Source: JAJFTV01 sp964426355 (GTDB taxonomy: Bacteria; Chloroflexota; Anaerolineae; Anaerolineales; Anaerolineaceae). From it: a stretch of DNA of 11,564 bases. Below the pieces are notes generated by a model. That model did not search any database. It was not told where the DNA came from and was given only the letters and a program-made list of their open reading frames with translations. This document shows, in pieces, positions 1-7,819 of this stretch (position 1 is its first letter; every line of letters starts with the position of its first letter). The DNA is taken from positions 1 through 11,564 of the forward strand of contig CAYRRA010000144.1 of NCBI GenBank assembly GCA_964426355.1, in the 5' to 3' direction. Made by a program: the position numbers and the translations under genes.

Positions 1-1353
1 GCCGCGTTGGTGCTTGAACAGTCTCGGAACTGGGATCAGGTCGTGGTGGTGGTGTCTGCAATGAATGGGGTCACCGATGCGCTGCTCAAATGCGCCAGGA
101 GTGCCATCAAGGGCGATAAAGAGGTTTATACACCGCTGATTGAAGAAATACAGAATCGTCATCATCAAACCATCGACGAGCTTTTCCAAAATGAAGTGGA
201 ACGTGCTGTCCTCAAGAGAATGGTGGATCAATATGTGGGCGAACTATATTCTTACTGCCACAGCATTCACGTTCTCGGAGAAGCAACCCCGCGCGTGTTG
301 GACGCCACCTCTTCCTTTGGGGAACGGATGAACGCCCGTCTCTTCGCTGCACTTCTGCAGCAAAAAGGCTTGCGCGCCCTGGCTGTAGATGCCACCGGGT
401 TGATTGTTACGGATGACACTTTTCAAAATGCGGTGCCGTTGTGGGAAGAAACGTGCGCACAAGTAAATCGAGTGCTCCGTCCCATATTAGACGATGGTAT
501 CGTTCCGGTGGTAACAGGTTTCATCGGTGCCACAAGCGAAGGCGTCATTACCACCCTGGGGCGGGGTGGTAGTGATTTCTCATCCTCAATCGTTGGTAGT
601 TGCCTGGATACTGCCGAGGTGTGGACATGGACCGATGTAGATGGTGTGATGACAGCCGACCCGCGCATTGTGCCCGAAGCCCAGATTATCCCAATGCTGT
701 CTTATGATGAAGTGGGCGAGATGGCGTATGCCGGAGCCAGGGTGCTTCACCCCAAAACCATTCGCCCTGTTGTTGCCCGCGGCATCCCACTCTGGGTAAA
801 GAACACTTTCAACCCCACCTGCCCGGGAACCTGTATCACCCAGGAAATGAAGACGAAACAGGGAAAAGTCAGTGCAGTGACCATGATTTCCGCGCTCAGC
901 CTGGTCACCGTTGAAGGGCGTGGAATGTTGGGCGTGCCTGGCATCGCCGGGCGTACTTTCCTGGCTGTAGCCCGAAAAGGAGCCAGTATCCTGATGATCA
1001 GCCAGTCATCCTCAGAACAGGCAATTTGCTTTGTCATCCCCATGGCTTCCACACCCCAGGTACTCCAGTCCATACGCGATGAAATGGCGCTGGAAATCCT
1101 GCGCGGCGATATTGATCGGGTCTGGTCGCAGGGTGATGTTGCCATCGTATCAGTCATCGGAGCCAGCCTGCGCAGCACACCAGGGGTTTCAGCCCAGATA
1201 TTTGCTGCCCTGAAAAAGAAAAAAATCAACGTCATTGCCATTGCCCAGGGTTCATCCGACCTGAGCATGTCGTTGGTGGTCACGCTGAATGATGCAAATG
1301 AAGCCATACGCGCCATCCATCGAGAGGTCATTGAAAACGGAGAGGTCAAATGA
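1..1353 (+). CDS. lysC: Aspartate kinase (5' partial, C-terminal tandem ACT domains)
   Basis: Aspartate kinase phosphorylates L-aspartate with ATP, the first step towards lysine, threonine and methionine. The frame is open from base 1, and the first visible residues (ALVLEQSRNWDQ, then VVVVVSAMNGVTD) match the family slightly inside its N-terminus. The usual KFGGTS start motif is therefore outside the window, with perhaps 20-30 residues missing; the TTG at 7 is not a real start. The catalytic domain shows GRGGSD (bases 559-576), then TDVDGVMTADPR and AGARVLHPKT, all family hallmarks. Two ACT domains follow, at about 880-1060 (with GVPGIAGRTF and ISQSSSEQ) and about 1130-1340. They resemble the kinase half of bifunctional ThrA enzymes, but no homoserine dehydrogenase domain is attached. 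The ACT pair suggests feedback control by an end-product amino acid; which one cannot be read from sequence. The stop overlaps the next start (ATGA), so the two are translationally coupled. The symbol is a convention; thrA-type naming is possible. Confidence 0.95.
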   Translation, partial: AALVLEQSRNWDQVVVVVSAMNGVTDALLKCARSAIKGDKEVYTPLIEEIQNRHHQTIDELFQNEVERAVLKRMVDQYVGELYSYCHSIHVLGEATPRVLDATSSFGERMNARLFAALLQQKGLRALAVDATGLIVTDDTFQNAVPLWEETCAQVNRVLRPILDDGIVPVVTGFIGATSEGVITTLGRGGSDFSSSIVGSCLDTAEVWTWTDVDGVMTADPRIVPEAQIIPMLSYDEVGEMAYAGARVLHPKTIRPVVARGIPLWVKNTFNPTCPGTCITQEMKTKQGKVSAVTMISALSLVTVEGRGMLGVPGIAGRTFLAVARKGASILMISQSSSEQAICFVIPMASTPQVLQSIRDEMALEILRGDIDRVWSQGDVAIVSVIGASLRSTPGVSAQIFAALKKKKINVIAIAQGSSDLSMSLVVTLNDANEAIRAIHREVIENGEVK

Positions 1354-2420
1354 AGCTAAAAATACCTGTTATTGTCTTAGGCGCCACTGGCTTGGTTGGA
1401 CAGCGCTTTGTTCAGCTTTTGTCGAACCACCCGTGGTTTAAGGTCATCGCACTGACCGCATCAGAACGCAGGGCAGGTCAGCGATACGGAGAAGCCTGTC
1501 GATGGGTGCTACCTGGCGCGCTGCCGCCATACGCTGCCCAAATGGAACTACAACCCTCTGAGCCAACACCCGGCAGGATGCCGCAACCGGAAGGCTGCAT
1601 CGTCTTTTCCGCGCTACCTGCGGAACAAGCCAGAGAGGTAGAGCCATTGTTTGCCCGGGCGGGTTATTGCGTGTGTTCCAATGCCTCCGCATACCGACAG
1701 GAACCCGGTATTCCCCTGGTGATACCGGAGGTCAACCCAGACCACCTGGAGATGATGGAAGAACAGCGGCATTTGCACGGATGGAAAGGCTTGATCGTCA
1801 CCAGCCCAAACTGCACCACCACCGGACTGGTGATGCCGCTCAAGCCCTTGCATGATGCCTTCAACGTGGAACAGGTGTTGGTGAACACCATGCAGGCGAT
1901 ATCCGGGGCTGGCTACCCCGGCTTGTCTGCGCTGGACATCAGCGAAAATGTAATCCCCTACATTTCGGGTGAAGAGGAGAAAATCGAAAAAGAAACCCGT
2001 TTGCTGCTGGGGAGTATGCAAGCCGGTGTACGCACAGAAGCCCAAATCGCAGTGAGCGCACAAGCCAATCGCGTCCCTGTTTTGGATGGGCACACGCTTT
2101 GTTTCTCGGTACGCTTCTCGCGTAAACCGCAGGCGGAGGAAGCGGTTGAGGTGCTGCAAAACTGGCGGGCAGAGGATTGGATCCGTGCGCTTCCCAGCGC
2201 CCCAGCCCATCCCCTTCTATTGTGCAACCAGGCTGACAGACCTCAACCACGCCTGGATCGTGATGTACAAGGCGGCATGGCAACCGTTGTCGGGCGGTTG
2301 CGCCCCTGCCCAATCATGGATATAAAAATGGTCTCAGTCGTTCACAATGCGCTCCGTGGTGCTGCCAGTGGCGCCATCTTGAACGCTGAAATGATGGTTT
2401 CAGCAGGATATGTACAATGA
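1350..2420 (+). CDS. asd: Aspartate-semialdehyde dehydrogenase (archaeal/fungal-like type)
   Basis: This enzyme reduces aspartyl-4-phosphate with NADPH to aspartate-4-semialdehyde, directly after aspartate kinase. The 356 residues fit the family length. The N-terminal Rossmann nucleotide-binding motif is GATGLVGQ (residues 11-18), followed by VFSALP. The catalytic cysteine is Cys155 in SPNCTTTG, and the likely acid/base histidine is His248 in NRVPVLDGHT. The phrases NPDHLEMMEEQR and GWKGLIVTSPNCTT place it with the archaeal/fungal-like branch rather than the E. coli type. The ATG overlaps the kinase stop by 4 bases and has a GGAGAGG ribosome binding site at 1339-1345. Its own stop in turn overlaps the next start by 4 bases. 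This arrangement indicates one transcript and coupled translation. Confidence 0.95.
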   Translation: MKLKIPVIVLGATGLVGQRFVQLLSNHPWFKVIALTASERRAGQRYGEACRWVLPGALPPYAAQMELQPSEPTPGRMPQPEGCIVFSALPAEQAREVEPLFARAGYCVCSNASAYRQEPGIPLVIPEVNPDHLEMMEEQRHLHGWKGLIVTSPNCTTTGLVMPLKPLHDAFNVEQVLVNTMQAISGAGYPGLSALDISENVIPYISGEEEKIEKETRLLLGSMQAGVRTEAQIAVSAQANRVPVLDGHTLCFSVRFSRKPQAEEAVEVLQNWRAEDWIRALPSAPAHPLLLCNQADRPQPRLDRDVQGGMATVVGRLRPCPIMDIKMVSVVHNALRGAASGAILNAEMMVSAGYVQ

Positions 2421-3571
2421 AAATTTATGGACAATCTTCTATCGCCAATTTAATGGGTGACAGGCTGGTTTTTCGCAACCTTGTACCGGTTGACCAGTCA
2501 ATACCATCCTTTTCCACTGTATGCACGCGGCTGGGGCTTACCTTGCACGCCACACCGCGAAAAACCACCCCGGACTATGCTCGCGTACTGGTTGAAATAC
2601 TCAAACAGGCGCGCAAAAAAACTGCTCCAACAGCCGAACTGCAGCGGGTGATTTACGTGGGCGACACCCGCATGAACGATGGGGAGGCGTTTCTCAATAT
2701 TTGCCGTGCGGGAGGCTGGCAGGGGATGGGCTTTATTGGAGCCGACCGAGACGCTCCATTCAAAATGGATATCGAACGGCACGAACACGCCAGCCTTTAC
2801 CTGGCTAATCGCTGGCAGGCACTGACCCGTTTCCATGAAGACGTATTGAAGGCAGGCGGGTCGATGGATGAAAACACGGTTTTGCTGTTGGACATCGACA
2901 AAACCATTCTCGGCGCGCGCGGTCGCAACGACAGCTTGATTGACCTCGCCCGCATGGATGCTGCCCGAAAACTGGCAGCGGATACACTCGGGAACCACTT
3001 CAACCCGGTTGAATTTCAGCAGGCGTATGACTGCCTGAACCAGCCCGAATTTCATGCCTTCACCAGCGATAACCAGGATTACCTGGTATACACCTGCCTG
3101 GTCCTCAACAGCCGCCTGCTCAGCCTGGATGACCTGCTTCAAACCATACAGCCCCGTGGAACAAACCGGTTTTCCGATTTTGTCATGTTTGTGGATGAAC
3201 GAAAAACACTGTTACCACCCGGCATGAAAGCGGTGCACACTGGCTTCTATGAGCGCTATCAAAACAACGATCCCACACCGTTCAAACAGTTCCGCTGTTA
3301 TGAATATCTCAACACCGAAAAACTACTGCTCGCTGGAGCTGCCACTGGCAGTGCAGACGAGCTACTTAAGAAAGCCATTGTCATCACGCATGAGGTATAT
3401 GCCCTGGCAGAAACCTGGCAGAAAGGCGGAACGATGATCTTCGGGCTTTCCGACAAACCGGATGAAGCCTCGCTCCCCAGTGACGAACTGAAAGCCGAAG
3501 GGCATCAACCCATCCACCGCATCATCACACAAATCATTGGCTGTGATTGCGATGACGCAAGAATATTCTGA
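2417..3571 (+). CDS. Unrecognised protein with split or permuted HAD-like motifs, in threonine operon
   Basis: I do not recognise a named family for this 384-residue protein. What can be seen is haloacid dehalogenase (HAD) superfamily motifs in an unusual order. Residues 50-110 look like the end of a HAD domain: a basic Arg-Lys-containing stretch (candidate motif III), then YVGDTRMNDGEAF with GDTRMND at 82-88 (motif IV type), but no DxDx(T/V) precedes it. A motif I-type sequence LLLDIDKTILG follows instead, with Asp159, Asp161 and Thr163. Near the C-terminus FGLSDKPDEA (Asp346, Asp349, Glu350) could be a second motif IV. The protein is therefore either a degenerate HAD domain fused to a complete one, or a permuted HAD fold. 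There is no signal peptide or membrane segment, so it is probably cytosolic. The ATG overlaps the asd stop by 4 bases and has AGGA at 2405-2408. Its position between asd and thrC implies a role in threonine synthesis or its control. A phosphatase or phosphotransferase activity is inference only. Confidence 0.85.
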   Translation: MKIYGQSSIANLMGDRLVFRNLVPVDQSIPSFSTVCTRLGLTLHATPRKTTPDYARVLVEILKQARKKTAPTAELQRVIYVGDTRMNDGEAFLNICRAGGWQGMGFIGADRDAPFKMDIERHEHASLYLANRWQALTRFHEDVLKAGGSMDENTVLLLDIDKTILGARGRNDSLIDLARMDAARKLAADTLGNHFNPVEFQQAYDCLNQPEFHAFTSDNQDYLVYTCLVLNSRLLSLDDLLQTIQPRGTNRFSDFVMFVDERKTLLPPGMKAVHTGFYERYQNNDPTPFKQFRCYEYLNTEKLLLAGAATGSADELLKKAIVITHEVYALAETWQKGGTMIFGLSDKPDEASLPSDELKAEGHQPIHRIITQIIGCDCDDARIF

Positions 3572-3578
3572 GGAAAGG
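3571..3578 (+). promoter_or_regulatory. Ribosome binding site of threonine synthase gene
   Basis: AGGAAAGG begins on the last base of the preceding stop codon and ends 8 bases before the ATG at 3587. This strong purine-rich site supports that start and means thrC has independent ribosome loading, unlike the three coupled genes before it. Confidence 0.7.
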
Positions 3579-3586
3579 AAAAAACG

Positions 3587-4909
3587 ATGGAATATCAAAG
3601 CTGGTATCAATGTGTGCGGGGTTGTGATACGCGCTACAGCATCTTTGACGTGGTATACCACTGCGAGAAATGCGGCGGGCTTCTGGAAGTGGTGCACGAT
3701 ATGGATGCGCTCAAGCAGCACAGTGCAGATGAATGGAAGGAATTATTCACTCGTCGTGCACGAACCCCGGATTGGCTTTATGGGGGAGGCGTTTGGGGTA
3801 AAAAAGAATGGGTTTGCCCGCAAATTGACCGGGAAAATATCGTTTCGATGTATGAAGGGCATTCCAATTGTTTTCACGCCACACGCCTGGGTGAAACCAT
3901 CGGCGTGCCCGATCTATGGGTCAAGCTGTGCGGGAACAGCCACACCGGTTCGTTCAAAGACCTGGGAATGACCGTGCTGGTCTCGGTGGTCAAACAAATG
4001 ATTTCCCAGGGAAAGCCAATCAAAGCCATCGCCTGCGCCTCTACCGGTGATACCTCCGCAGCGCTGGCTGCTTACGCGGCTGCGGCAGGAATCCCAGCGG
4101 TGATTTTGCTCCCCAAGGATAAAGTCTCACCCGAACAGCTCATTCAGCCGATTGCCAACGGCGCGGCGGTGTTTGCACTGGACACCGATTTTGACGGCTG
4201 CATGGAGCTGGTCAAGGAATTGATCCAGGACCCAGCAATTTACCTGGCAAACTCCATGAATTCTCTGCGCATTGAAGGGCAAAAAACGGTGGCGATCGAA
4301 GTCGTTCAGGGTTTCAATTGGCAGGTACCCGACTGGTTTGTGCTGCCGGTCGGCAACCTGGGCAACGTCAGCGCACTGGGCAAGGGGCTGCTGCTGATGA
4401 AAGAACTGGGGATGATCGACCGCCTGCCGCGCATCCTTTGCGCACAGGCTGAAAAGGCGAACCCGTTTTACCGCAGTTTTCAGACCGGCTTCCGCCAGTT
4501 CGTGCCGGTTGCAGCCCAAAAGACGCTCGCCAGCGCAATTCAAATTGGCAACCCGGTCAGCTATGAGCGCGCCGTCAAGGTCATGCAGCAGTTCAATGGC
4601 ATCGTCGAACAGGTCAGCGAAGAAGAACTGGCTGAAGCATCCGCCCGTGCCGACCGCACCGGGCTATACACTTGCCCGCATACTGGTGTGGCGCTGGGCG
4701 CGCTGATCAAAGCAGCCACACGCGGTGAGATTAAAAAGAACGAGCGCGTGGTGGTGATTTCCACAGCGCACGGTCTGAAATTCTCCAGTATGAAAGTGGC
4801 GTACCATACTGGTCAGCTCAAGGATGTCAGTTCACGTCTCGCCAATACCGCACTTGAATTACCACCCGATGTCGAACAGGTTCGCCGCGCCATTTCTGCT
4901 TTACAATAA
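3587..4909 (+). CDS. thrC: Threonine synthase
   Basis: This is a pyridoxal-phosphate (fold type II) enzyme that converts O-phospho-L-homoserine to L-threonine and phosphate, the last step of the pathway. The 440 residues begin with a zinc-ribbon-like segment, Cys9/Cys13 and Cys26/Cys29 (CEKCGGLLEV), common in one branch of threonine synthases. The PLP-binding lysine is Lys124 in SHTGSFKDLG. ASTGDTSAALAAY is the substrate and phosphate loop, and PVGNLGNVSALGKG (GNLGN at 256-260) binds the cofactor phosphate. The C-terminal phrases CPHTGVALGAL and VVISTAHGLKFS are also typical. It is the last gene of the operon, 15 bases after the HAD-like gene. A convergent gene stop lies only 21 bases beyond its TAA. 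The enzyme requires phosphohomoserine, so a homoserine-phosphorylating activity must exist in the cell; none is recognisable in the window. Confidence 0.96.
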   Translation: MEYQSWYQCVRGCDTRYSIFDVVYHCEKCGGLLEVVHDMDALKQHSADEWKELFTRRARTPDWLYGGGVWGKKEWVCPQIDRENIVSMYEGHSNCFHATRLGETIGVPDLWVKLCGNSHTGSFKDLGMTVLVSVVKQMISQGKPIKAIACASTGDTSAALAAYAAAAGIPAVILLPKDKVSPEQLIQPIANGAAVFALDTDFDGCMELVKELIQDPAIYLANSMNSLRIEGQKTVAIEVVQGFNWQVPDWFVLPVGNLGNVSALGKGLLLMKELGMIDRLPRILCAQAEKANPFYRSFQTGFRQFVPVAAQKTLASAIQIGNPVSYERAVKVMQQFNGIVEQVSEEELAEASARADRTGLYTCPHTGVALGALIKAATRGEIKKNERVVVISTAHGLKFSSMKVAYHTGQLKDVSSRLANTALELPPDVEQVRRAISALQ

Positions 4910-4930
4910 ACCGGTATCTACAGCAACCGG

Positions 4931-7108
4931 CTATTCTGCGCTGCCGGAAGTCAAGTCCGGCAGCCAGGACATCCGGTCAATGAAGAGGTAATTTTTCCCG
5001 CTAAGAACCGGGATCGCATCAAAATCATGTGCGATGCCGGTTTTTGTATCCAGTTGCCTGAAACGGATCGAAAAACTGCCATCTGTTTCCTTCACTGTAT
5101 TCGCAAAAAAGAGGCGCGTGCTATCGGGTGACCAGGCTACTCGCGGCACTTCACCAAACAAACGCTCGTATTCCAGCAGCAGACCATTTTTCACCACAAA
5201 GAGATAGGTGTGATAACCGGCTGATTTCTCATAATAATTACTGCGCTCATCCAGGAAAATCATGATTTTCGAGCTGTCCGGCGACCAGGTGTAGCTCTCC
5301 AACCGGTTGCGTACCAGGTAACCATTTGCCGGTGGGAAGGCGATCATCCTGCGGCTGACCAGGCGTGTTTCCAGGTTTTCCAGGAGCAGCCTGAAGTTCG
5401 AATCAAACTGGTATTCATAGGTATATGCCGGGTCCATAAAGGCGAAATGCACACCGTCAGGTGAATAGGCGGGCAGCAAGACGCCTTCTTCAAAGTAAGG
5501 GGGGTTGCCGGTTTCGGTCACCCATACGCCTTCTTTTGTACATTCATCTTGAGCGCTGCAAGCGCCGGCTTCCCAATATACCCTGGTAGGGTCAGGAGAT
5601 GGGTACAGGGCAATCGGTCTATCGTCTTCACCGCTGATTCGTTGCCAGGTGTCGTTTTTCAGGTCATACAGCCACACCGCTTCTGTATCCATGTTTTCCC
5701 GCGCAGCCAGCAGCACGATCTGTTTCCCATCCGGAAGCCAGTATGCCCCTTGACTGCCAAACCCAGAAAAGCCGGTGGTGATTTCGCGGGAATGAGTGCC
5801 ATTGGTCTGCAACAACACCAGGCTGCCGTCGTGGTTTGCCAGCATCTGCCGCCCATCCGGTGAAACTGCCTGCAAGCGATACCCACTGCCCCCCACCTGT
5901 GCTGCCTGACCTGTTTGCACATCAAAAAGGAAGATACCGTCATTCACCAACGTTTCACGCTCAGCGTGCGTTACACCCAGCAGCACACAATCCTGCGGTG
6001 GGTTGCAGAGTGTCAACGGCTGGACGGTCTGCGTGGCAGTGGGATGCGGGCTTGGCTGTAGCGTAGGGGATAACGGGGTTTCAGTAAGTGAAGGCATCCC
6101 CGCCGGCTCAACCTGCACGCCGCGCCATACGGCATCCAGCGCTTTGAGCGCCGTCAGGCTTTTTACCCACCAGGCTTCCTCGCTGATGTGAAAGCCGTCG
6201 CGGTCAGGGTCGATGCCGTGGTTCGGCAGCGGCTGCACTGCCAGCCAAAAGTTGACCAGGGGCAGGTCATATTCGTATGCCAGTTGTACCAGCGTGGGGT
6301 TGATGACATGCTGTAAGGCTTCAGCCATATCGGCTTTGGTCATCAATACAGGCAGAACACCTTCTTCGATACTGTACTCGATGATTTGGCGTAAATAAAG
6401 CTCATAGCGGTCCAGGTTTGCCCGGTCATTCCAGACCTCCAGGCTGATGATGAGAATGCTCGGGTTGTGCAGGCGGAACTCGCAGCCCAGGGGTGTCTCA
6501 CCCGATTTGCATTCCTTTGGGTCTGCGTGGATGGGGGAAAGCACCGATGCAGCCGTAAAACCACCGCGCACCGCCGCGCCATTGCGGTTGAACGAGCCCT
6601 GGAACTGATCAATTGCTTCCTGCAGGTAAAGCTCATCGCTTTTCAACGTGTATTTGCGCGGGTCATCGAACTCTCCCAGCATCACCTCGCGGATTGCCTG
6701 GCAATCACCGGTAACCGAGAAGGCATGCGGGTCGTTGCCCATCATAATCCCTTTCTGGTAAATCTCACGCGCGCGCCCGGAAATATATTCCGGGATGATC
6801 GACCAGTTGCGCCAGTCCTGCGGGTCTTGCCGCAAATCCTCCGTTGGCAATGAAATCGCCGTGTTCGCTGGGGTGGGTTCATCCTCGCCTGCCAGAATCT
6901 CATTACTGGCTGGGGTATTGGTCTCTTCACTTGCCGCCGGTTTCGACGAAACACTGACCGGCGTCAATGTCGAGATTTGCGTTCCACCAGGCAGCGCAGA
7001 AATTTCAACAGCCTGCGTTTCTACATCCGCTGAGGGCGAGCAGTTCGTGAGCAAAGGTACGAGGAGGAGGAAAAAAAGTAAAAGAAACGAGAAAGAACGT
7101 GTACGCAT
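4931..7108 (-). CDS. Secreted lipoprotein: SGNH-hydrolase-like domain plus WD40/TolB-like beta-propeller
   Basis: This is a 725-residue exported protein. The N-terminus has two arginines, a run of Leu/Phe, and a lipobox-like LTNC with Cys23 as the likely lipidated residue (Asn at -1 is unusual). A low-complexity Ser/Thr/Pro/Glu linker follows to about residue 95. Residues 100-330 look like an SGNH/GDSL hydrolase. Block I is SVTGDC (134-136), with Cys136 where the nucleophilic Ser normally sits. A WND (226-228) corresponds to the block III Asn, and the block V candidate is Asp304/His307 in DGFH. A second Thr/Pro-rich linker (338-364) leads to a probable beta-propeller (about 375-720) with repeated SPDG, LPDG and SPDS turns at 416, 458, 549, 609 and 660, as in WD40-like/TolB repeats. 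The role is unknown; a surface enzyme or glycan/ligand-binding protein is possible. The DUF488 gene lies 69 bases upstream on the same strand. No clear ribosome binding site precedes the ATG. Confidence 0.88.
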   Translation of the reverse strand: MRTRSFSFLLLFFLLLVPLLTNCSPSADVETQAVEISALPGGTQISTLTPVSVSSKPAASEETNTPASNEILAGEDEPTPANTAISLPTEDLRQDPQDWRNWSIIPEYISGRAREIYQKGIMMGNDPHAFSVTGDCQAIREVMLGEFDDPRKYTLKSDELYLQEAIDQFQGSFNRNGAAVRGGFTAASVLSPIHADPKECKSGETPLGCEFRLHNPSILIISLEVWNDRANLDRYELYLRQIIEYSIEEGVLPVLMTKADMAEALQHVINPTLVQLAYEYDLPLVNFWLAVQPLPNHGIDPDRDGFHISEEAWWVKSLTALKALDAVWRGVQVEPAGMPSLTETPLSPTLQPSPHPTATQTVQPLTLCNPPQDCVLLGVTHAERETLVNDGIFLFDVQTGQAAQVGGSGYRLQAVSPDGRQMLANHDGSLVLLQTNGTHSREITTGFSGFGSQGAYWLPDGKQIVLLAARENMDTEAVWLYDLKNDTWQRISGEDDRPIALYPSPDPTRVYWEAGACSAQDECTKEGVWVTETGNPPYFEEGVLLPAYSPDGVHFAFMDPAYTYEYQFDSNFRLLLENLETRLVSRRMIAFPPANGYLVRNRLESYTWSPDSSKIMIFLDERSNYYEKSAGYHTYLFVVKNGLLLEYERLFGEVPRVAWSPDSTRLFFANTVKETDGSFSIRFRQLDTKTGIAHDFDAIPVLSGKNYLFIDRMSWLPDLTSGSAE
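4940..4964. terminator. Perfect 9-bp hairpin at convergent gene ends, possible terminator
   Basis: GCTGCCGGA (4940-4948) and TCCGGCAGC (4956-4964) form a perfect 9-bp GC-rich stem with a 7-base loop, 31 bases after the thrC stop. It lies inside the last codons of the convergent lipoprotein gene. No T-run follows on either strand, so it is not a canonical intrinsic terminator. A weaker 5-bp stem (4911-4915 with 4926-4930) lies in the 21-base intergenic gap. It could help end thrC transcription or protect the mRNA 3' end. Since the arms are coding sequence, chance cannot be excluded. Confidence 0.35.
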
Positions 7109-7177
7109 ATCAAACCGATACCGTTATGGGGTCAAAATGTTCGCTAAGTTTATCACGAAACAAGAAAGCGGCTTGTC

Positions 7178-7696
7178 TTATCCTGTTTTTTCAACCGGCA
7201 GTTCAGGGTTCAAGCTGCCATCCGCCCGGATGTGCAAGACCTCAACCTGCATTGGAAGGCTACGCGCAACCAGATGCTTGCGGTGGCACTCCTGCGGGTT
7301 TTCCTCTGCGCACAAGATGACGGTACTCCCACGCGCGGCGATTTCCAGCAGTTGGGTAATTCCCTGCTGAAACCAGGGCTTCTCCATGATGGCAGGGTAA
7401 TCCACTTCCCTGGCGACTTCGTCCCAACTGGATGGGAGCTTGCCGGAACGATAAACCGAGGTATCCTGCGGACGTCCGCCCAGCAGGTTGCCCAAAAAGT
7501 GATAGGCGATACCGGCTTCTAGCAGCCTTAGCCTGAGCTGTTCTTGATCAAAATAAGCTGCCGGGCAGCCCCACGGCATACTGCGCACATCCACCAGGGT
7601 CTGTATATCATGCTGCTGCAACAGGTTAAGAAAATGAGCAAAGAGGAGATCGCTGTGTCCGATCGTGTACAGGCGAATTGCTGAAGAGTTGTTCAA
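7178..7696 (-). CDS. DUF488 family protein
   Basis: The 172-residue protein shows the DUF488 signatures: LYTIGHS near the N-terminus (Gly13-His14-Ser15), LVDVRSMPW (35-42), a YHFLGNLLGGRP segment (65-75) and CAEENPQECHRKHL (129-142). The conserved Cys and His in the last motif suggest a catalytic or metal/nucleotide-binding site. The biochemical function of the family is not well established, so none is assigned. The start chosen is the TTG at 7696, because a GAGGTG ribosome binding site (7701-7706) lies 4 bases upstream. The in-frame TTG at 7708 would add four residues, but that ribosome binding site would then be inside the gene. No membrane segment or signal peptide is seen. It is in the same direction as the lipoprotein gene 69 bases downstream; a weak 5-bp stem (7160-7164 with 7172-7176) sits between them. 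Confidence 0.88.
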   Translation of the reverse strand: MNNSSAIRLYTIGHSDLLFAHFLNLLQQHDIQTLVDVRSMPWGCPAAYFDQEQLRLRLLEAGIAYHFLGNLLGGRPQDTSVYRSGKLPSSWDEVAREVDYPAIMEKPWFQQGITQLLEIAARGSTVILCAEENPQECHRKHLVARSLPMQVEVLHIRADGSLNPELPVEKTG

Positions 7697-7700
7697 AATA

Positions 7701-7706
7701 CACCTC
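7701..7706 (-). promoter_or_regulatory. Ribosome binding site deciding the DUF488 start
   Basis: GAGGTG on the - strand lies 4 bases before the TTG at 7696. It favours this TTG over the in-frame TTG at 7708, which has no purine-rich site upstream. Confidence 0.5.
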
Positions 7707-7708
7707 AA

Positions 7709-7819
7709 TGATTATTTGAAATGAAACCGGCGTTCCAGCATACCGCGATAATTATCTCATGCCCTCGATCATTCGTGGTAGACGTTTCCGCAACAAAGAA
7801 TACTCAAGTTGTCCTTTGT
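7709..7819 (-). promoter_or_regulatory. Intergenic region upstream of DUF488 gene
   Basis: These 111 bases separate the MFS gene stop from the DUF488 gene. They hold a perfect 10-base palindrome GATAATTATC (7747-7756), about 50 bases before the DUF488 start, and the first copy of a split 25-bp repeat (7769-7793). The GATAAT half of the palindrome could serve as a -10 element, but I see no convincing -35 at proper spacing. No clear intrinsic terminator for the MFS gene is visible. Confidence 0.3.
7769..7793 (+). repeat. Split direct repeat, copy A
   Basis: TCATTCGTGGT, six unlike bases, then TTCCGCAA. The same two blocks at the same spacing recur at 9219-9243. This copy lies in the non-coding gap after the MFS gene; 19 of 25 positions are identical without gaps. 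Confidence 0.4.

Noticed and set aside
7..9. TTG as start of the aspartate kinase
   Set aside because: The frame is open to the window edge and the conserved N-terminal KFGGTS motif is missing, so the gene starts upstream.
747..1349. 200-residue open frame on the - strand
   Set aside because: It lies wholly antisense to the aspartate kinase gene, has no recognisable family signature, and its composition mirrors the codons of the real gene.
1614..2210. 198-residue open frame on the - strand
   Set aside because: It is antisense to asd, which has complete catalytic motifs; the frame resembles no known family.
2498..3142. 214-residue open frame on the - strand
   Set aside because: It is antisense to the HAD-like gene, which is better supported by operon overlaps and a ribosome binding site.
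7109..7177. Possible promoter of the lipoprotein gene (TTGACC, 17 bases, TGATAT on the - strand)
   Set aside because: The -10 candidate matches the consensus at only three positions and runs into the start codon, so the match is too weak to list.
6795..7370. 191-residue open frame on the + strand spanning the lipoprotein start and DUF488 end
   Set aside because: It covers parts of two well-supported - strand genes and shows no domain; the Arg/Lys-rich stretch is the reverse of the signal peptide region.
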